Part shown: positions 49,163-60,982 of the stretch, in pieces
How positions within the stretch are numbered: position 1 is the first letter of the stretch
How the letters are laid out: every line of letters starts with the position of its first letter
Translations under genes and position numbers: made by a program
Notes under the pieces: model-generated
Seen by the model: the letters and a program-made list of their open reading frames with translations, nothing else
What the model was told of the DNA's origin: nothing
The model's database searches: none
Assembly: GCA_947561395.2 (NCBI GenBank)
Contig: OX387188.1
Coordinates: 39,799,942 to 39,863,941 of the forward strand
Direction of reading: 5' to 3'
DNA: 64,000 nucleotides
Source of the DNA: Buxus sempervirens
Taxonomy: Eukaryota; Streptophyta; Magnoliopsida; Buxales; Buxaceae

Positions 49163-49389
49163 TTAGCAGGGTGCACATGCAGTATTGCATGTAGAGAGAG
49201 GGAACAGTTTTGCAACTCTCTGTATTTTAAAATACTATCCAGATTTTAAACAAAGAGGTAGAATTTTGACTATGTTAACCATATATTAATTACGTTTTAA
49301 TTAACAATGAATGGTAAGGGTTTTTAGGGAAGTCATGTATAGTTGTTGGCACACTTCCCAAGGGGCTATTCTCATATATATAGTATAGA
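49163..49389 (-). mobile_element. Mini-Helitron, 227 bp, minus orientation
   Basis: On the minus strand it starts TCTATACTATATATATGAG after A and ends CTAA before T. The perfect hairpin ACATGC-AATACT-GCATGT lies just before the end. Same family as 9988-10096. Confidence 0.75.
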
Positions 49390-52300
49390 TATCAAACATT
49401 CAAACTAGCCTAACTATGTATGTATATTAAAGGAGGGTAACTATACACATCAAAAGGGTCCAAATACGAAATCTCAACACTCCCTTGCCATGACTGTGTA
49501 TATCAAAAAGGTGTAACTATGTATATCAAAAAGCTGATCAATTAAATACAATTTCTCAACATTCTCATATGAAACATGAGGAAGATGCATTAGAGGCTTG
49601 CTCTAGTAGCATGTTAAACACCATGCACGTAAAAGCTTAAGCTTATAGGTAAAGGTATAACTATATGTATCAAAAGACCCAATTTATTAAAATTAACATT
49701 AATTACTCTAAATCACAAGTGGTTGGGCTTGGGCCTTCACTAGTCAGTCTTAAGAAATGTCCATGAATCATGAATGAGAATGAGCGCGAATTATTTTACA
49801 ACGACTTGTATGATGAGAGCTGCGGCAGTTCGTAGTTCGTACCATAGAAGCTCTGTTTCCAAAGCAGAGATACGCCATTAGAATCCCAGCTGCAATGCGA
49901 CAGTTGCTTGGGAGATTATGTCGTAAGGTTACCAATTGTTTTTTTGTTGGGGTGTGTTGGGAGCCCAAGGATCTGCTGTTCTTGCACAACTTGGAAGTTC
50001 ATTATGTGCGGTAGTTATTTCTTTTGTTTGTTCTGATCAAATTCCTGCATCTTTTGTTTCGATTTAATGGAAAACTCTCGCGGTGTTTTGAGTTCATTTT
50101 ATCCCTTCTTTTTTAGGATGCACTGTATTATTGTCTACGTGATGATTGAACACTTCGCACGATCTGAACTGTTTAAACTTTCCATTTTTTTCAATTTTCA
50201 TTTCTCGGAAGAAGAATAGATCTCGAGGCAGTTTCTGTTGGAACTCGAATAATTTGTTAGGGTTTTCGATCCTCTTACCCGATTAGTAGCAACATTGGAG
50301 GTAAAAGTACGTACGTTCTAGTACCAATTGATTCAATTGAAACCACAGCTGATTTCCAGCTATTTAAGCTTTCAAAGTCTCTTAGGTTGGAATTGGCGCT
50401 GAATCCTGAGGCTAGGGCCCCAGCCCCATTTCAAAATTACAAAATGAGAATGATATCAAAATGAAATTGAAATGGTACGCAATCTGGCATATTTACTAAA
50501 TTTCTATGATCTTCTGTCAAATTTCTGCCTTTCCTTGTTTTCTTTTGTACTTGTTGCAGCATGCCTTGTGGTTCAACCAGTGATTCTTATTTAAGGGGTA
50601 CCTTGGTGTATGTTATTTGCATATAATGTGATATTAGTGGGATTAAACTGGGTTACTACAATGATACCTTGGAATAAAAATGCTTTAGAATGATCAAATC
50701 AGGATTTATAGAAACCACCACGTCTTAAAAATGTTGGAAACAGATTGCAGCATATATAAGAATTAACAAGCAGAAGTTTCCCAGAAGTAAGCATTTCACA
50801 TGTCTGCGACCAATTTATCCATAAGGAGGGAGATTTTAACTGCAAATCTAGGGCGCGAAATATTGATTAGTGGGATCAATTCTCCAGGTTTTTTTGAAAC
50901 CACATTATTTATTAATCCATAGGTTCTACCAATTCAAGCAAGAAAAGGAAAAAGTAGGAGACATCATTGGGGTATATTTGCAGAAGATGTAATTTTCATT
51001 ATGTTTTAGGGATTTGACACTGCTGTTTTATAATGTCAAACAATATTTGCAAGGAATTCAATGCATAAAACAAAGAGGATGTTTGTTGAAAATTGAAACT
51101 CTTGACAAGCTTCAGAAGGAGAAAGATACTCTCCATAAGTGGTGGCCTCTATATTCAGGCTTTTTACATGGATAAATAATGACAAAATTAAAGATAACAC
51201 AGATTAGCACTTTCCTAATAATTTTGGTGATGTCATATCTTTGATGTTTTTTCCTATTCTTGCTATCTTGTTGATGACTTTAAAGAACTCTGAAATGTCC
51301 CTGAAGAAAGACTCTGGCTTTCTCAATTCTTCTTCCTGGACAATTTGGAGGGGACTTTCTTTAACTTCAGTGGGAGATGTGCCCTTTACGATTTCTACCT
51401 TGTCTGCGGGCTAGTGGCCCTGGCTTGGTTTCTTAGACCATGGTCCTCCTCACAGTTCCCTCTATGCCTTGCTGCAGCCTCACTTCAATGTTTTGTGGCT
51501 TTTCTAGGCTCCTATGATGTCATTATCTCCTTTGGCCTCATCAAGCTTGTAGAATATGGATTTTCACCACATGGCCTGTGGTTGACCATCAAAGATGCAA
51601 TTTGCTGCAGATACACTCTGTGAACTCATACAAGATCTCCTTGCCTTTCAAAATTAATGGCAGTTAAACCTGTACAAAGCCAGATACTTGAAAAAAACCA
51701 CCTCAGGGTGCTGACCAAACTAGATGGCTTTATGAGGTAATTGACATCTCTTTCTTTCCCTTTTTTTTTTTGTTGGTAGAAATTGACATCTCTTTCTACT
51801 TCATATTGTAATGCTTCTGCTTAATATTCATGTCATTTGACGTAATCTTCGTTATGCTAGTTGTTATGGAGTTGTAACCATATCTTTTGTCTATTCCTTT
51901 AAAATAAATAAATAAACAAATAAAATAAAAATAAAGACTTGTAATCCTTCACCAGTCAGCCTTAGTTTGATCTTCAGCTGATATCATATCATCCTTGTAG
52001 GTATCTCATGTTACATTTCCTGCACGAATTATCAATCCAAACCCATGAATATATAGGCCCTACCTATGATATTTTGATTTAAAAAATTATCCAAATTTGA
52101 TTTACGTACACGCCTGTAACTATTCGGTATTATGAAATAAATTGAAACGCAAGATCAACACTACTTTGACATTCAATTATAATTTTATATGACTAAATCT
52201 GTTTTTGTTTAGTGAGAGTTCATACTAATCTGACTGAGTTTCAAACCTTCAGCTTCAATGGTTGATCATAGATCACGGTTAGTTGATCTCTTAGTTGGGT

Positions 52301-53235
52301 CTACAACATAAAACAAAGTCTATAGTATTGGGCTTCTCCGATCTCCTGATCTGTTCCATGTGAGTTGATATCTGTAAAACTCAACTAGCTTTTGACCCTA
52401 GAGACATTCCGCACCTCATGTGGTGCACATGCAATTCAATAAGAACAATCATTCAGTGGGTTCCACTTTGTTACCTGCATCTTAATTTAAACATATTTGT
52501 TAGGGGAGAATTCAACATGATTTGATGGTAGCGTTTACCAAACATAGTAAACTAGCCACAGACAGAAGAAAATTTGTGTAGAAATCCATACTTCAAAAGA
52601 CAGAGACACAGAATCCAGTAACTACCTAACACAAATTCCACCATTCCGCTAGAGATAAGCTTGCTCCAAGTGTAATCAGACTTATCCTTCAAAGTTCAAC
52701 CAGGGCAAAGACAATGAAGTGCTTATTAGAAGGATCTGGGTGTAAAAGGGCTCAAGGAAAAATTGGGGTAATGGTGGGTACGGTTGGTGTGGCTTTACCT
52801 GCACTAACTGTTCCCAATGCAAGTCAGAAGAGCTAGTCAAGGCTCTCTTTCTCTCCCGACCCCACGCACTCTCCGTATTCTCAGCTCTCCGAACGAAAAA
52901 GAGATGTGTCATAAACATTTGTCTTCTTAGAACTGAATCCTCCTCCGTCTCAATATCTCCTTTTTCTCTACTTGCTTCTCTGTTTCTGTAACTCAAATTT
53001 TCTTAAGGGAGTTTGGTGGGGCTGCTCACCTTCCTTTTGTCAGGATTCTCTGGAGCCCTCCCTCGGGACTATAGCAGGCTGACAAAAAGGGCTAGAGGCA
53101 AAGAATAAATGAGAGAGGAGAGCCCACACTCACACACCCATTAAAGAGATGGAAAACAGAATCTCAAGTCTCCTTTCATATCTCACCTTGTCTTACTAGC
53201 CATCTTTAAGGAGGATTTTGGTTTTGCTTTCTCAG
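49390..53235. other. Intergenic region and MIZ1 upstream flank
   Basis: No recognised gene. A 92-codon frame at 51345-51623 is open and hydrophobic but starts and ends without support and resembles nothing I know. Sequence from about 52680 to 53235 is the probable promoter and leader of the MIZ1-type gene; no clear TATA box. Confidence 0.55.
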
Positions 53236-54012
53236 ATGAGTACAATCATGGCTAAGACCCCTCATGACTCTTCCTTCTCCTTCTCCAGGAGGTACTTCCA
53301 TTGGAGAAGAAAGGTTAATGATGATGAAGAAGAAGAAGTTCTAACCACCAACTCTTCTTCCCATTTTGTTGCGAATGAGAAAGAAGGTGATCTCACTTCC
53401 CTTGAACCAACACCTGTAGTTTCAGTTCCAGCAACGAAGAAGAAACTGTCAGTTGTAGCAGTTTCTAGACTCAGATCGGTGCTTACAACCCTGTCTAAGC
53501 ACCGGCTGCACTTCCCATCGGGACTCGGAACGCGAGTTGTGGGCACCCTGTTCGGGCATCGTCGTGGCCATGTACATTTCGCATTTCAGGAGGACCCCAA
53601 GTCATGTCCAGCCTTTTTGATCGAACTGGCCACACCAACAAGTGGGTTGGTTCGAGAAATGGCTTCTGGGTTGGTACGAATTGCGTTGGAGTGTGAAAAG
53701 AAGGTGGAGAAGAAAGGGGTTCGGTTGCTGGAGGAGCCTCTTTGGAGGACGTACTGTAATGGCAAGAAGTGTGGGTTTGCAACGAGGCGTGACTGCGGAC
53801 CTGAAGAGTGGAAGGTTTTAAAGGCTGTGGAGCCAATTTCAATGGGGGCCGGTGTGTTGCCGGGGAATGGAGCCGAGTCCGAAGGCGAGATCATGTACAT
53901 GAGAGCAAAGTTTGAGCGGGTTGTGGGGTCTAAAGACTCGGAGGCTTTCTATATGATGAGTCCTGATGGTAATGGAGGTCCTGAACTCAGTGTTTATTTG
54001 CTAAGAGTCTAA
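53236..54012 (+). CDS. MIZ1-like: MIZ1-type protein (MIZU-KUSSEI domain, DUF617)
   Basis: Single-exon gene, 258 residues. MIZ1 is needed for root hydrotropism in Arabidopsis and is linked to calcium and auxin signalling at the endoplasmic reticulum; the biochemical activity of the family is not established. The N-terminal ~85 residues are variable, with an acidic run (DDEEEE) and basic KKK. The conserved domain runs from about 95 to the end: VVGTLFGHRRGHVHFAFQED, PAFLIELATPTSGLVREMAS, LLEEPLWRTYCNGKKCGFAT, GPEEWKVLKAVEPISMGAGV, and the C-terminus GNGGPELSVYLLRV. The frame is open upstream to 53218 but without an ATG, so the ATG at 53236 is chosen. Which DUF617 paralogue this is cannot be settled here. 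Confidence 0.94.
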   Translation: MSTIMAKTPHDSSFSFSRRYFHWRRKVNDDEEEEVLTTNSSSHFVANEKEGDLTSLEPTPVVSVPATKKKLSVVAVSRLRSVLTTLSKHRLHFPSGLGTRVVGTLFGHRRGHVHFAFQEDPKSCPAFLIELATPTSGLVREMASGLVRIALECEKKVEKKGVRLLEEPLWRTYCNGKKCGFATRRDCGPEEWKVLKAVEPISMGAGVLPGNGAESEGEIMYMRAKFERVVGSKDSEAFYMMSPDGNGGPELSVYLLRV

Positions 54013-55007
54013 GCTTGTAGTTGGGAGTCCCAAAGAAGTTTTTCTCTGTGCTTGGGTTATAGTGGTTGTTAACTCCTAAACCATGGAAATGGAGCTCTGA
54101 GTCTCTTCGTAGATAAGATCTTTCTTCTTTTTTCTTTTTTTTTCCTGGAAATGGGGATGTGAGGAAATAGAATCATAGCAAGATGAAAACGGGGAAGTTA
54201 TGGGGTATAATATGTCCATGTAATCTATAGTTCCTTTAAAGCTTAAGCTGGAACAAGAGGCAAGAGCACACAGGATTATCTTGTAAGTTGTAATTTTGGA
54301 TCGTTTGATCTATACAAACTTCAAAATTATCCTTGTAAACATGAAATGGCCTTACTAAATGTGTCCTGACATGATACAAAAGTCCTTCAAATTATATTCT
54401 TTTCTTCTTCCTCACATGGGTCTCAATTTAGACTTAAGAATCACGAAAATCCGAAGCGAAACCTTCATCAAAGTAAGTCGGAAGCAATCACTGCTCTAAC
54501 ACGCCTTACGCGCTGAAAGTAGCAGAAATGAGAATCAAAACGAAATTTAATTCCCAATCGATGTACGAGGTCCCTCCTCTCTCTCGCGATCCCCATTCCC
54601 CACCCAAACAACTTGTCCTGGTTTGATGGCTGAGTCCTTTCACTATTCGTACAAAAAGAAAGAAAAGCAGAGACGGCATTTCAGAGGAGACGGTATTTCA
54701 GAGGGCTGTTGGTAACAGCTGGGGGCAAACAAATCCTTTAGGATAACTTTCGCGCCGATCAATGCGCTGCTGATGGACTCATCATTTTCAAGAGATTCAA
54801 AGCAAAGGCCGCCCGGTGGGCCTCCCTTGGAAAGAAGCCAAGCCCCAGAGCTGCTTTCCGCTGTAATTGCTTCAACAAATGCATACAAGTGGTGAGAATT
54901 TAATTACTCGGTCCATCATCGGATCACGTAGATAGCCTGCCACGTATCACAAAAAATTCTTTAAAATTTTTTAAAAGATTACTATATCTTAAAAAAATTA
55001 TTATTCA
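54013..55007. other. 3' flank of the MIZ1-type gene; orphan open frames
   Basis: A GC-richer block at 54643-54895 is open on both strands. The minus strand reads MYAFVEAITAESSSGAWLLS onward; the plus strand reads FAPINALLMDSSFSRDSKQR onward. I recognise neither. An 18-bp near-tandem repeat lies at 54672-54707. Confidence 0.5.
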
Positions 55008-55726
55008 TAAGCAGATACACGAATACTGCATGTAAAGATGGGGAACAGTGTCGTAACTCCTTGAGTTAAAAACGATAGAGTCATGACTGTTAAACTTTAT
55101 CTTAACGAAACCTTAACAGTGTATGGACTTAAAAGGAAAAAGCCTTGTATAAAGCTTGTAACACTTTCTGACAGAATTCTTTTTTTTTTTTTTTATGCAA
55201 AGCCGAGCTAAGTTATTTCTTCATTAGATGAAAATCTTGTTATAAGAACTATGGCCACAAGCCAATACAGACATATAATATGCCCATATGAGCAAAGTAG
55301 CAAAACAGGCCAAGATACTAGAGAGACATAACCCCCAACATTCAGGTAGTAGTTCTGGGTGAGGGTGTCCAACTTTGCACCGAAGTAGCATGAAACCACT
55401 TGAAAAACAGAGGTAAAATTAGACTAAGGGTCCGTCAAAACATAGATTACAAATCTCATTAATGGGAGAAAAGACTTCGTCGAAGACGAGATAGCCAAAG
55501 AATAAGTGCTCGGTGAACCGAGACACATCCAAACACAGAATTGCATCTGAACTATGAAGGTCGAGGCCCTCCAATACCTAGCGAAACAAAACTTAACTAA
55601 ATATAGCACAGCATTTACCTTTAACAAAAGCTTTCTGGACCAACCGTAAACAGAAATAAAAATCAACACAAGAGGCTTCTTAAGTAAATTCCTGAGGGAA
55701 TTCTCACTTTACATATATAGTATGGA
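55008..55726 (-). mobile_element. Helitron, 719 bp, minus orientation, with captured exon
   Basis: On the minus strand it starts TCCATACTATATATGTAAAG after A and ends CTTA before T (CTAA expected). Just inside the end is a weak hairpin (ACATGC-AGTATT-CGTGT) like that of the 49163 element. The interior carries an exon-like segment. Confidence 0.6.
55427..55589 (-). pseudogene. Captured terminal exon inside the Helitron, source unknown
   Basis: After a TTTCGCTAG acceptor the minus strand reads VLEGLDLHSSDAILCLDVSR, then FTEHLFFGYLVFDEVFSPIN and EICNLCFDGPLV before a stop. Uninterrupted protein-like sequence after an acceptor suggests the last coding exon of a captured gene, with 3' UTR behind it. 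Family not recognised. Confidence 0.4.
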
Positions 55727-56086
55727 TACTTAAGTAAATTCATAACTATCACCTAAATGGTCCCACGATTAGCTGTCTAGCATGATGGACAAAGTAACCC
55801 CAATCGCATCTAATTTTGTATTATATTTGTGGCACGAAAATACAAGATCCATCAAAGAATGGAAAAAGAACGCGCCGTTTGTTCACCAGTCACTGTTAAC
55901 AGTTACAGAGAATAGCCAAATCAACCAGCGCGGGAAAGAAACCCTAAAACAAATCAAATATCTGATTCATTTCCTTTCTCGTCCTATTACACTGAAGCTG
56001 CCGTGAGTCCGTGATGCAAAGCTTCGTAATAAAAACGGAGGAAGCGAGCTAAGAAGGGAACCCTCGCAGATTCAGAGGAGTCGAAC

Positions 56087-56281
56087 ATGAACAAGGAGAA
56101 GAAGTACATAGGTAACAGTAGTGAATGCGGGAGGAAAGAAGAAGATCTCTCATGGAATGAAGACGGAATTAGGGAAGGAGAAAAGGCTATTGATTCGGGA
56201 AAAAGGAACAAGAAGCAGAGGTTGCAGAGTGACTCAGCAATTATGAGCGTAGATCTACGAATCTACCATGAATGCCATTGA
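56087..56281 (+). CDS. Short hydrophilic open frame, 64 residues, doubtful
   Basis: MNKEKKYIGNSSECGRKEED onward with a basic stretch GKRNKKQRL. It has a good ATG and moderate GC, so it could be a first exon of a lost or unusual gene. No family recognised and no downstream exon found. Confidence 0.2.
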   Translation: MNKEKKYIGNSSECGRKEEDLSWNEDGIREGEKAIDSGKRNKKQRLQSDSAIMSVDLRIYHECH

Positions 56282-56899
56282 AGACGCACACTTATGTATA
56301 GGCTTCGTAAATATGACTCAGGTAATCAGGTAACGTCTTCCTTATTTTTAATTCTGATTCTTTAGTTCAGTATTGTTTGAACATAAACTTTGATGCCCTG
56401 GAAGGTTCTTTTCATAATTTTTGAATTTTTGTTCTTACTGTTTTATTTGTTTTGTAAGCGGTTGATTTGATAAACGAGATTAATGTTCGCGTAGTTTAGT
56501 CAGTGTCAAATCAAATCAAGAGTATTTTCTTCTTCTTTCTTTTTTGTTCCTTTTTTTTATTTTTTTTTTCTTTTTGGAGGTAGTTGGCAGTGTTGATCTT
56601 ATAAAGTAGTACATTATACACGAAGGCTTTGATCCTGGGAAGGAGGAGTTTACAAAGAATTAATGTAAGGAGAAAAGGAGACAAAGGAGACAAAGGAGAC
56701 AAAGGATCACATTAGCACAGGCTCCTAGAGGAGGGAAACAAACCAACAACTGATCCATTCAACATAGAGTGGAAAGACAAACTTGCTCGCACAACCTCTA
56801 AACCATTACCTTCACCTAACCAGAAAACCTTTCCATGCCAATATCAAATCCAAGAAATCTCATTCTATTCATTCTAAGCTTTCTCCAAATCCAGCTTGC

Positions 56900-58020
56900 A
56901 AAAAATCCTTGGAAGCAATACCTTGGATGTGATTTTGTAGTTGCTAGTGATCAAATTTATGGACCTTACGTACTTAATCTCCATTGCCCGTACCATTTTT
57001 TGGGATAAGCACTAGGAATGCCAAATTCATGATTTTATAAATCAGATCAGATGAATAGAACTCGTGAAATACCTCCATAGGTTCCATTTTTATTGTATTG
57101 CAGTTCTTTTGAAAGAAAGCTATTGCAAAACCTTCTGGCTCCAGTGCCTCAACTTCAGGTAACTTTCCCAGTGCCACCTAACTTATTCTTCATCATATTC
57201 TATTTCTAACCAATCCTTTAGTGCATCATCAAGCCTAAAACTGCTCTCGTCCTTCAAAAAGAATTTGATTTCCTGAACAAATTTATTAAAGGGCAAATAG
57301 AAATTTGTGAAAGCTTGAGCAATCTCCTTCTGCGAGCTAATCTCCCTTCCACAAACAGTCAGCTTGAGATGGTGTTCTTTCCCTTAAGCCCACAAGCTAT
57401 TGTATGAAAGAACTTGGAAATAACATCCCTCTTCCTAAGCCAAGTTGCCTCAGGTTTCTGTCTCCCTAAAATCATTGCTTCTTGAGGATATAATTCGTCT
57501 CTATTTTTAGATCCTGTCTCTTAGAACAATCTTCATCTTCCAAGGCCAAGCAATCCTCCTTCCTATCTAATTCCTCTATATCCCTCTACATGTTTTCCTT
57601 TTCTGCCGCAGCAATCCAAAGCACTCGTTGTTCCATAGCTTTAACATCACATTCAAAACTTTCAAGCGTCATGAATTTAAACCTCACCCACTTTGCTTTC
57701 CCTCCAACACCTACCAGTTCAAGAAATGTAGAGATTTCTAAAAGGAACTCTTATTTCCCTCATATACTTTATACTATGACTACCAATTCAGGCTATAATG
57801 CTATTCCATCACTTTTGTAAGCCAAGAATGTCCTTGGAGCTGCAAGAACATGTTCTGAGAAGACCCTTGCTTTTTTAAGTACCTCCTGTTGAGTTGCTGT
57901 ATCACCTTCATTTTACGCCTCAAGAATAGAACTGTTGTGGTTGTCATTTTCTGAACCCGTGAACTTGCTATACAGGTAAAAGTTCCCAATCCTCTTCATT
58001 GGACTATAATCAATAATTTC
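56900..58020 (-). pseudogene. Decayed LINE reverse-transcriptase fragment
   Basis: The minus strand shows the finger/palm part of a plant L1 ORF2: ATWLRKRDVISKFFHTIACG near 57400, then LEPEGFAIAFFQKNCNTIKM and MNLAFLVLIPKNGTGNGD ending near 56976. Endonuclease-linker-like sequence lies upstream to ~58000. Stops and frameshifts abound. It is a different lineage from the LINE at 23-33 kb. Confidence 0.75.
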
Positions 58021-58937
58021 CTCTAAGAGAAAAATAAAATTGTCTCTGTAATCTTTGCTCTTTTTAGGGCTTTCAGCAACTTTATGCATCTAGACATGTT
58101 ATGGAATTTTATATCTTCACTTTTTATTTGCAAAGAATACTGATACATGTGGCTTTAGTATGATCAACTATCATGTTTTGGATGAATTTTCAATTTTGAA
58201 AATCAAGAAATCGTATGGTAATAATTCATGGATTGAGGTTGAACTCTATTTCTCATCTTTCTATCATGGTATTGCACATTTAATCAAAATAAAGTTCAAA
58301 ATTCAGATTTTTTTAATTTTTTGTTAGAAGTTTTTTCCTTTTTGCCCAGCTATTGTAGGCACTGTGTATTCGTTTTAGCCTCTGTGAAAAAGATTTGTAG
58401 GGATGACATGGCTGATACAGAGTATCCATTTGAGAGACCATCATCTAGGGTAGCCACCTTTTAACCCCTTTCTTAGGACGTAACATCCATACCTACAATG
58501 TGTTGCGGAATCTTGCTGAACAAATGTCTGCGGTTCATAATTTTTATTTTCGCACCACCACCACCACACCACCATCACTACCACCAATATTACCTCCACC
58601 ATCTCAAGTAATTGCTAGATAATGATCAGTAGACTTTTCTGCTGTTCAAAATTTTTATTTTTTGCACCACCGCCACTACAACCAGCACTACCATCACAAA
58701 CAGTTGCTAAATCATGATCATTAGACTTATCAAACACATTTTATTGGGTTTTCTCTTACTAATTGTCATCAACCAGGTTTTCTCTTCACCTGTTTCCAAA
58801 TTAGCTAGAAGCTAGTGTGTTGAACTTGCATCACTGTTTAGTTTGATTTAGAGCCAGAATTATGAACTAGAAATCTTTTGGTTTAATTTGCTGGTAGTTA
58901 GCTTGATTTTTCCATGGATTAAGATCATCTACTGTCG

Positions 58938-59098
58938 AGCCTGTAAAAAGGGCTTGACAGTACCCAACAGCTACTTGCTACATCAGTAAGCAGCTACGAT
59001 AAAAAGTGAAAAAAAAATCACTTTTCAATGGCGGAGAGTGACAACTGCTTGCTGATGTGACAAGCAACTGTTGGGTACTGTCGAGCCCTTTTATTAGC
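58938..59098. mobile_element. MITE, family 3 copy B
   Basis: 161 bp with inverted ends: AGGGCTTGACAGTACCCAAC on the left and the complement of AGGGCTCGACAGTACCCAAC on the right, near palindromic. It shares the interior of the 47692 element (TCACTTTTCAATGG, GATGTGACAAGCAACTG). Confidence 0.75.
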
Positions 59099-60982
59099 TG
59101 AACAATTGATCTCAATCCATTTTCCATCAGCATCATATCTTGGTCACGACCATATGGTCATGAGAGGCAAAACTATATGTCTATTATTTACTTTCTCAAT
59201 CTAATGTAGCTCTCATGCATGCAGTCATCTCTCACAGATATATATACTTAAGCAAGGTAATTTTGAATCAATCACAGTGCAATAAAACCTTTAATCATCA
59301 TAACATCAGAAAGGAATGATGTGGTGAACTGCATGAGAATTGCAGAGTGTTTGAGGTCGATGAGAAAGGCTGGGTTGAAGGTACAATCCAGCCTTTTCAT
59401 TGCTAACTATGCACTCAATTGAGTCCATGTTGAAGAGATGAAGGCAAAAGAAGATTTTAGAATTTGCAGAAACCTTTTGAGAGAAAAGCCATTTTTAGCT
59501 TTTGATGATCTCTTTTAACTTTCTGTCTTCTATCTGTGTCAAACAGTGAAGAAATTTGAGAGCTTAGTTAGGCTGAGTTTACTTATTCAGAGATTCACAA
59601 GTGGAGAGATATGATGGATAAGGAGCATGAAGCCAGTCGGTATATGGGATTTTTGGATGCAACCGTCAGAGAGGGCTATCTTTTGAATTCATCATAATTG
59701 TTGTTTGAGTAATAAGTGTGGATATCATACTGGCATGACATAGAAGTGGAGTAGTTGTGCTCATATAGATATTGCCAGTAAGAGATGTAATAGATGTAGG
59801 ACTGGCACCATCCTGAGTAAAATGCCCTCTGAGGATGAGGATTGGGCTTAAACTATTACTTAAAATCAAGTTTCAGTCTAGCTGTAGCAAACCATAAAAT
59901 TTAAGTAGCTACCAAAACAGAGTGATTATTATTGGGCCTCAGATCCTCCGTATGGTAATTTCTTTGTGCTTTCTTTACAGCTAAGTGATATCCCGTTAAT
60001 ATGTCATGGGTGACTCATGAATGTGACAATCCTCAGTACTTTATATCTACTCACGATCATTGAATGGGAGATCAAATCCTAAACCTTCATTGTGTAGCAT
60101 GTAAGGCTGTACGTGGGGCACTTGGGTCTGCCTTCCCCACTGGAATGATACAGCCCACAGGATTCCCTACCTTAGCAAAATCCTGCAATGGATGAAGGCT
60201 GGTTCAAACCCAGGCATCAGGAATAACATCCTAAGGGTTTGCTGTTGACAAAGCAGCACCTTCACATATCAGGTATCGTTAACATTCATGGGGAGTCCAT
60301 GAGTCATTTAGAGATACCATGTTAGCTGCAAAAAAGGCACAGAGATGCATCAAAGATACCAGCTTATGATAAGTGTTAAATATGTTACATGCTTGCTATA
60401 TCAACTTAATATTATTTGTATTTACCATATACTTGGGAGTGGAATCTTTAGAAATTTAACAACGTACATTTAGATATGCCAGTATGGTAACAACTTTAAA
60501 ATCTTACTTTTTGTCTCATTTAATTTAATTTTTCTGATTTTAATAGTCTACTAAACCTTCAAAAAAAAGAAAGGGGACATTCTTCTAAGATTGTATTTTC
60601 TCTCTTGTGATGGGGTTGAGTGAAAAAATTAATGACTCCCTAGATGCTCTAACATATAGTGAAGAAGAGAGAGATCTTCACCCCTTGTTCTGAAGAAATA
60701 GTTAAATTATCTATAAATAAATAACCTATTATTAGTTAACCTAGACATTGAATCAACCCACGTGGCTTACTATTCAAATCTGAGTAAGAGCAATGAAAAA
60801 CTCAGCTGATAGAGCCCATGGAAATTGGACAAATCTTCGGAATTTATTTCTTTGCTGGGGAATATATTGTAATCCAAAAAGCTAGCCGTTGAAGTAACTG
60901 TAGGTTAATGCATTGTGGCTGTTTAATTGTGCAAAAATAGGGACGGTGATGACGCCGCCAAGACTTATAACGTGTGCATCCA
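59099..60982. other. Intergenic, no gene seen
   Basis: AT-rich sequence. Short open frames carry no recognisable domains. The 58021-58937 stretch is equally empty apart from CACCAC-type simple sequence near 58553-58590. Confidence 0.6.

Noticed and set aside
51345-51623. 92-codon hydrophobic frame
   Set aside because: No recognised family, no splice or promoter support and AT-rich surroundings; kept only as a note in the intergenic entry.
53495-53900. Minus-strand frames inside the MIZ1-type gene
   Set aside because: They are antisense to a clearly conserved DUF617 coding frame.
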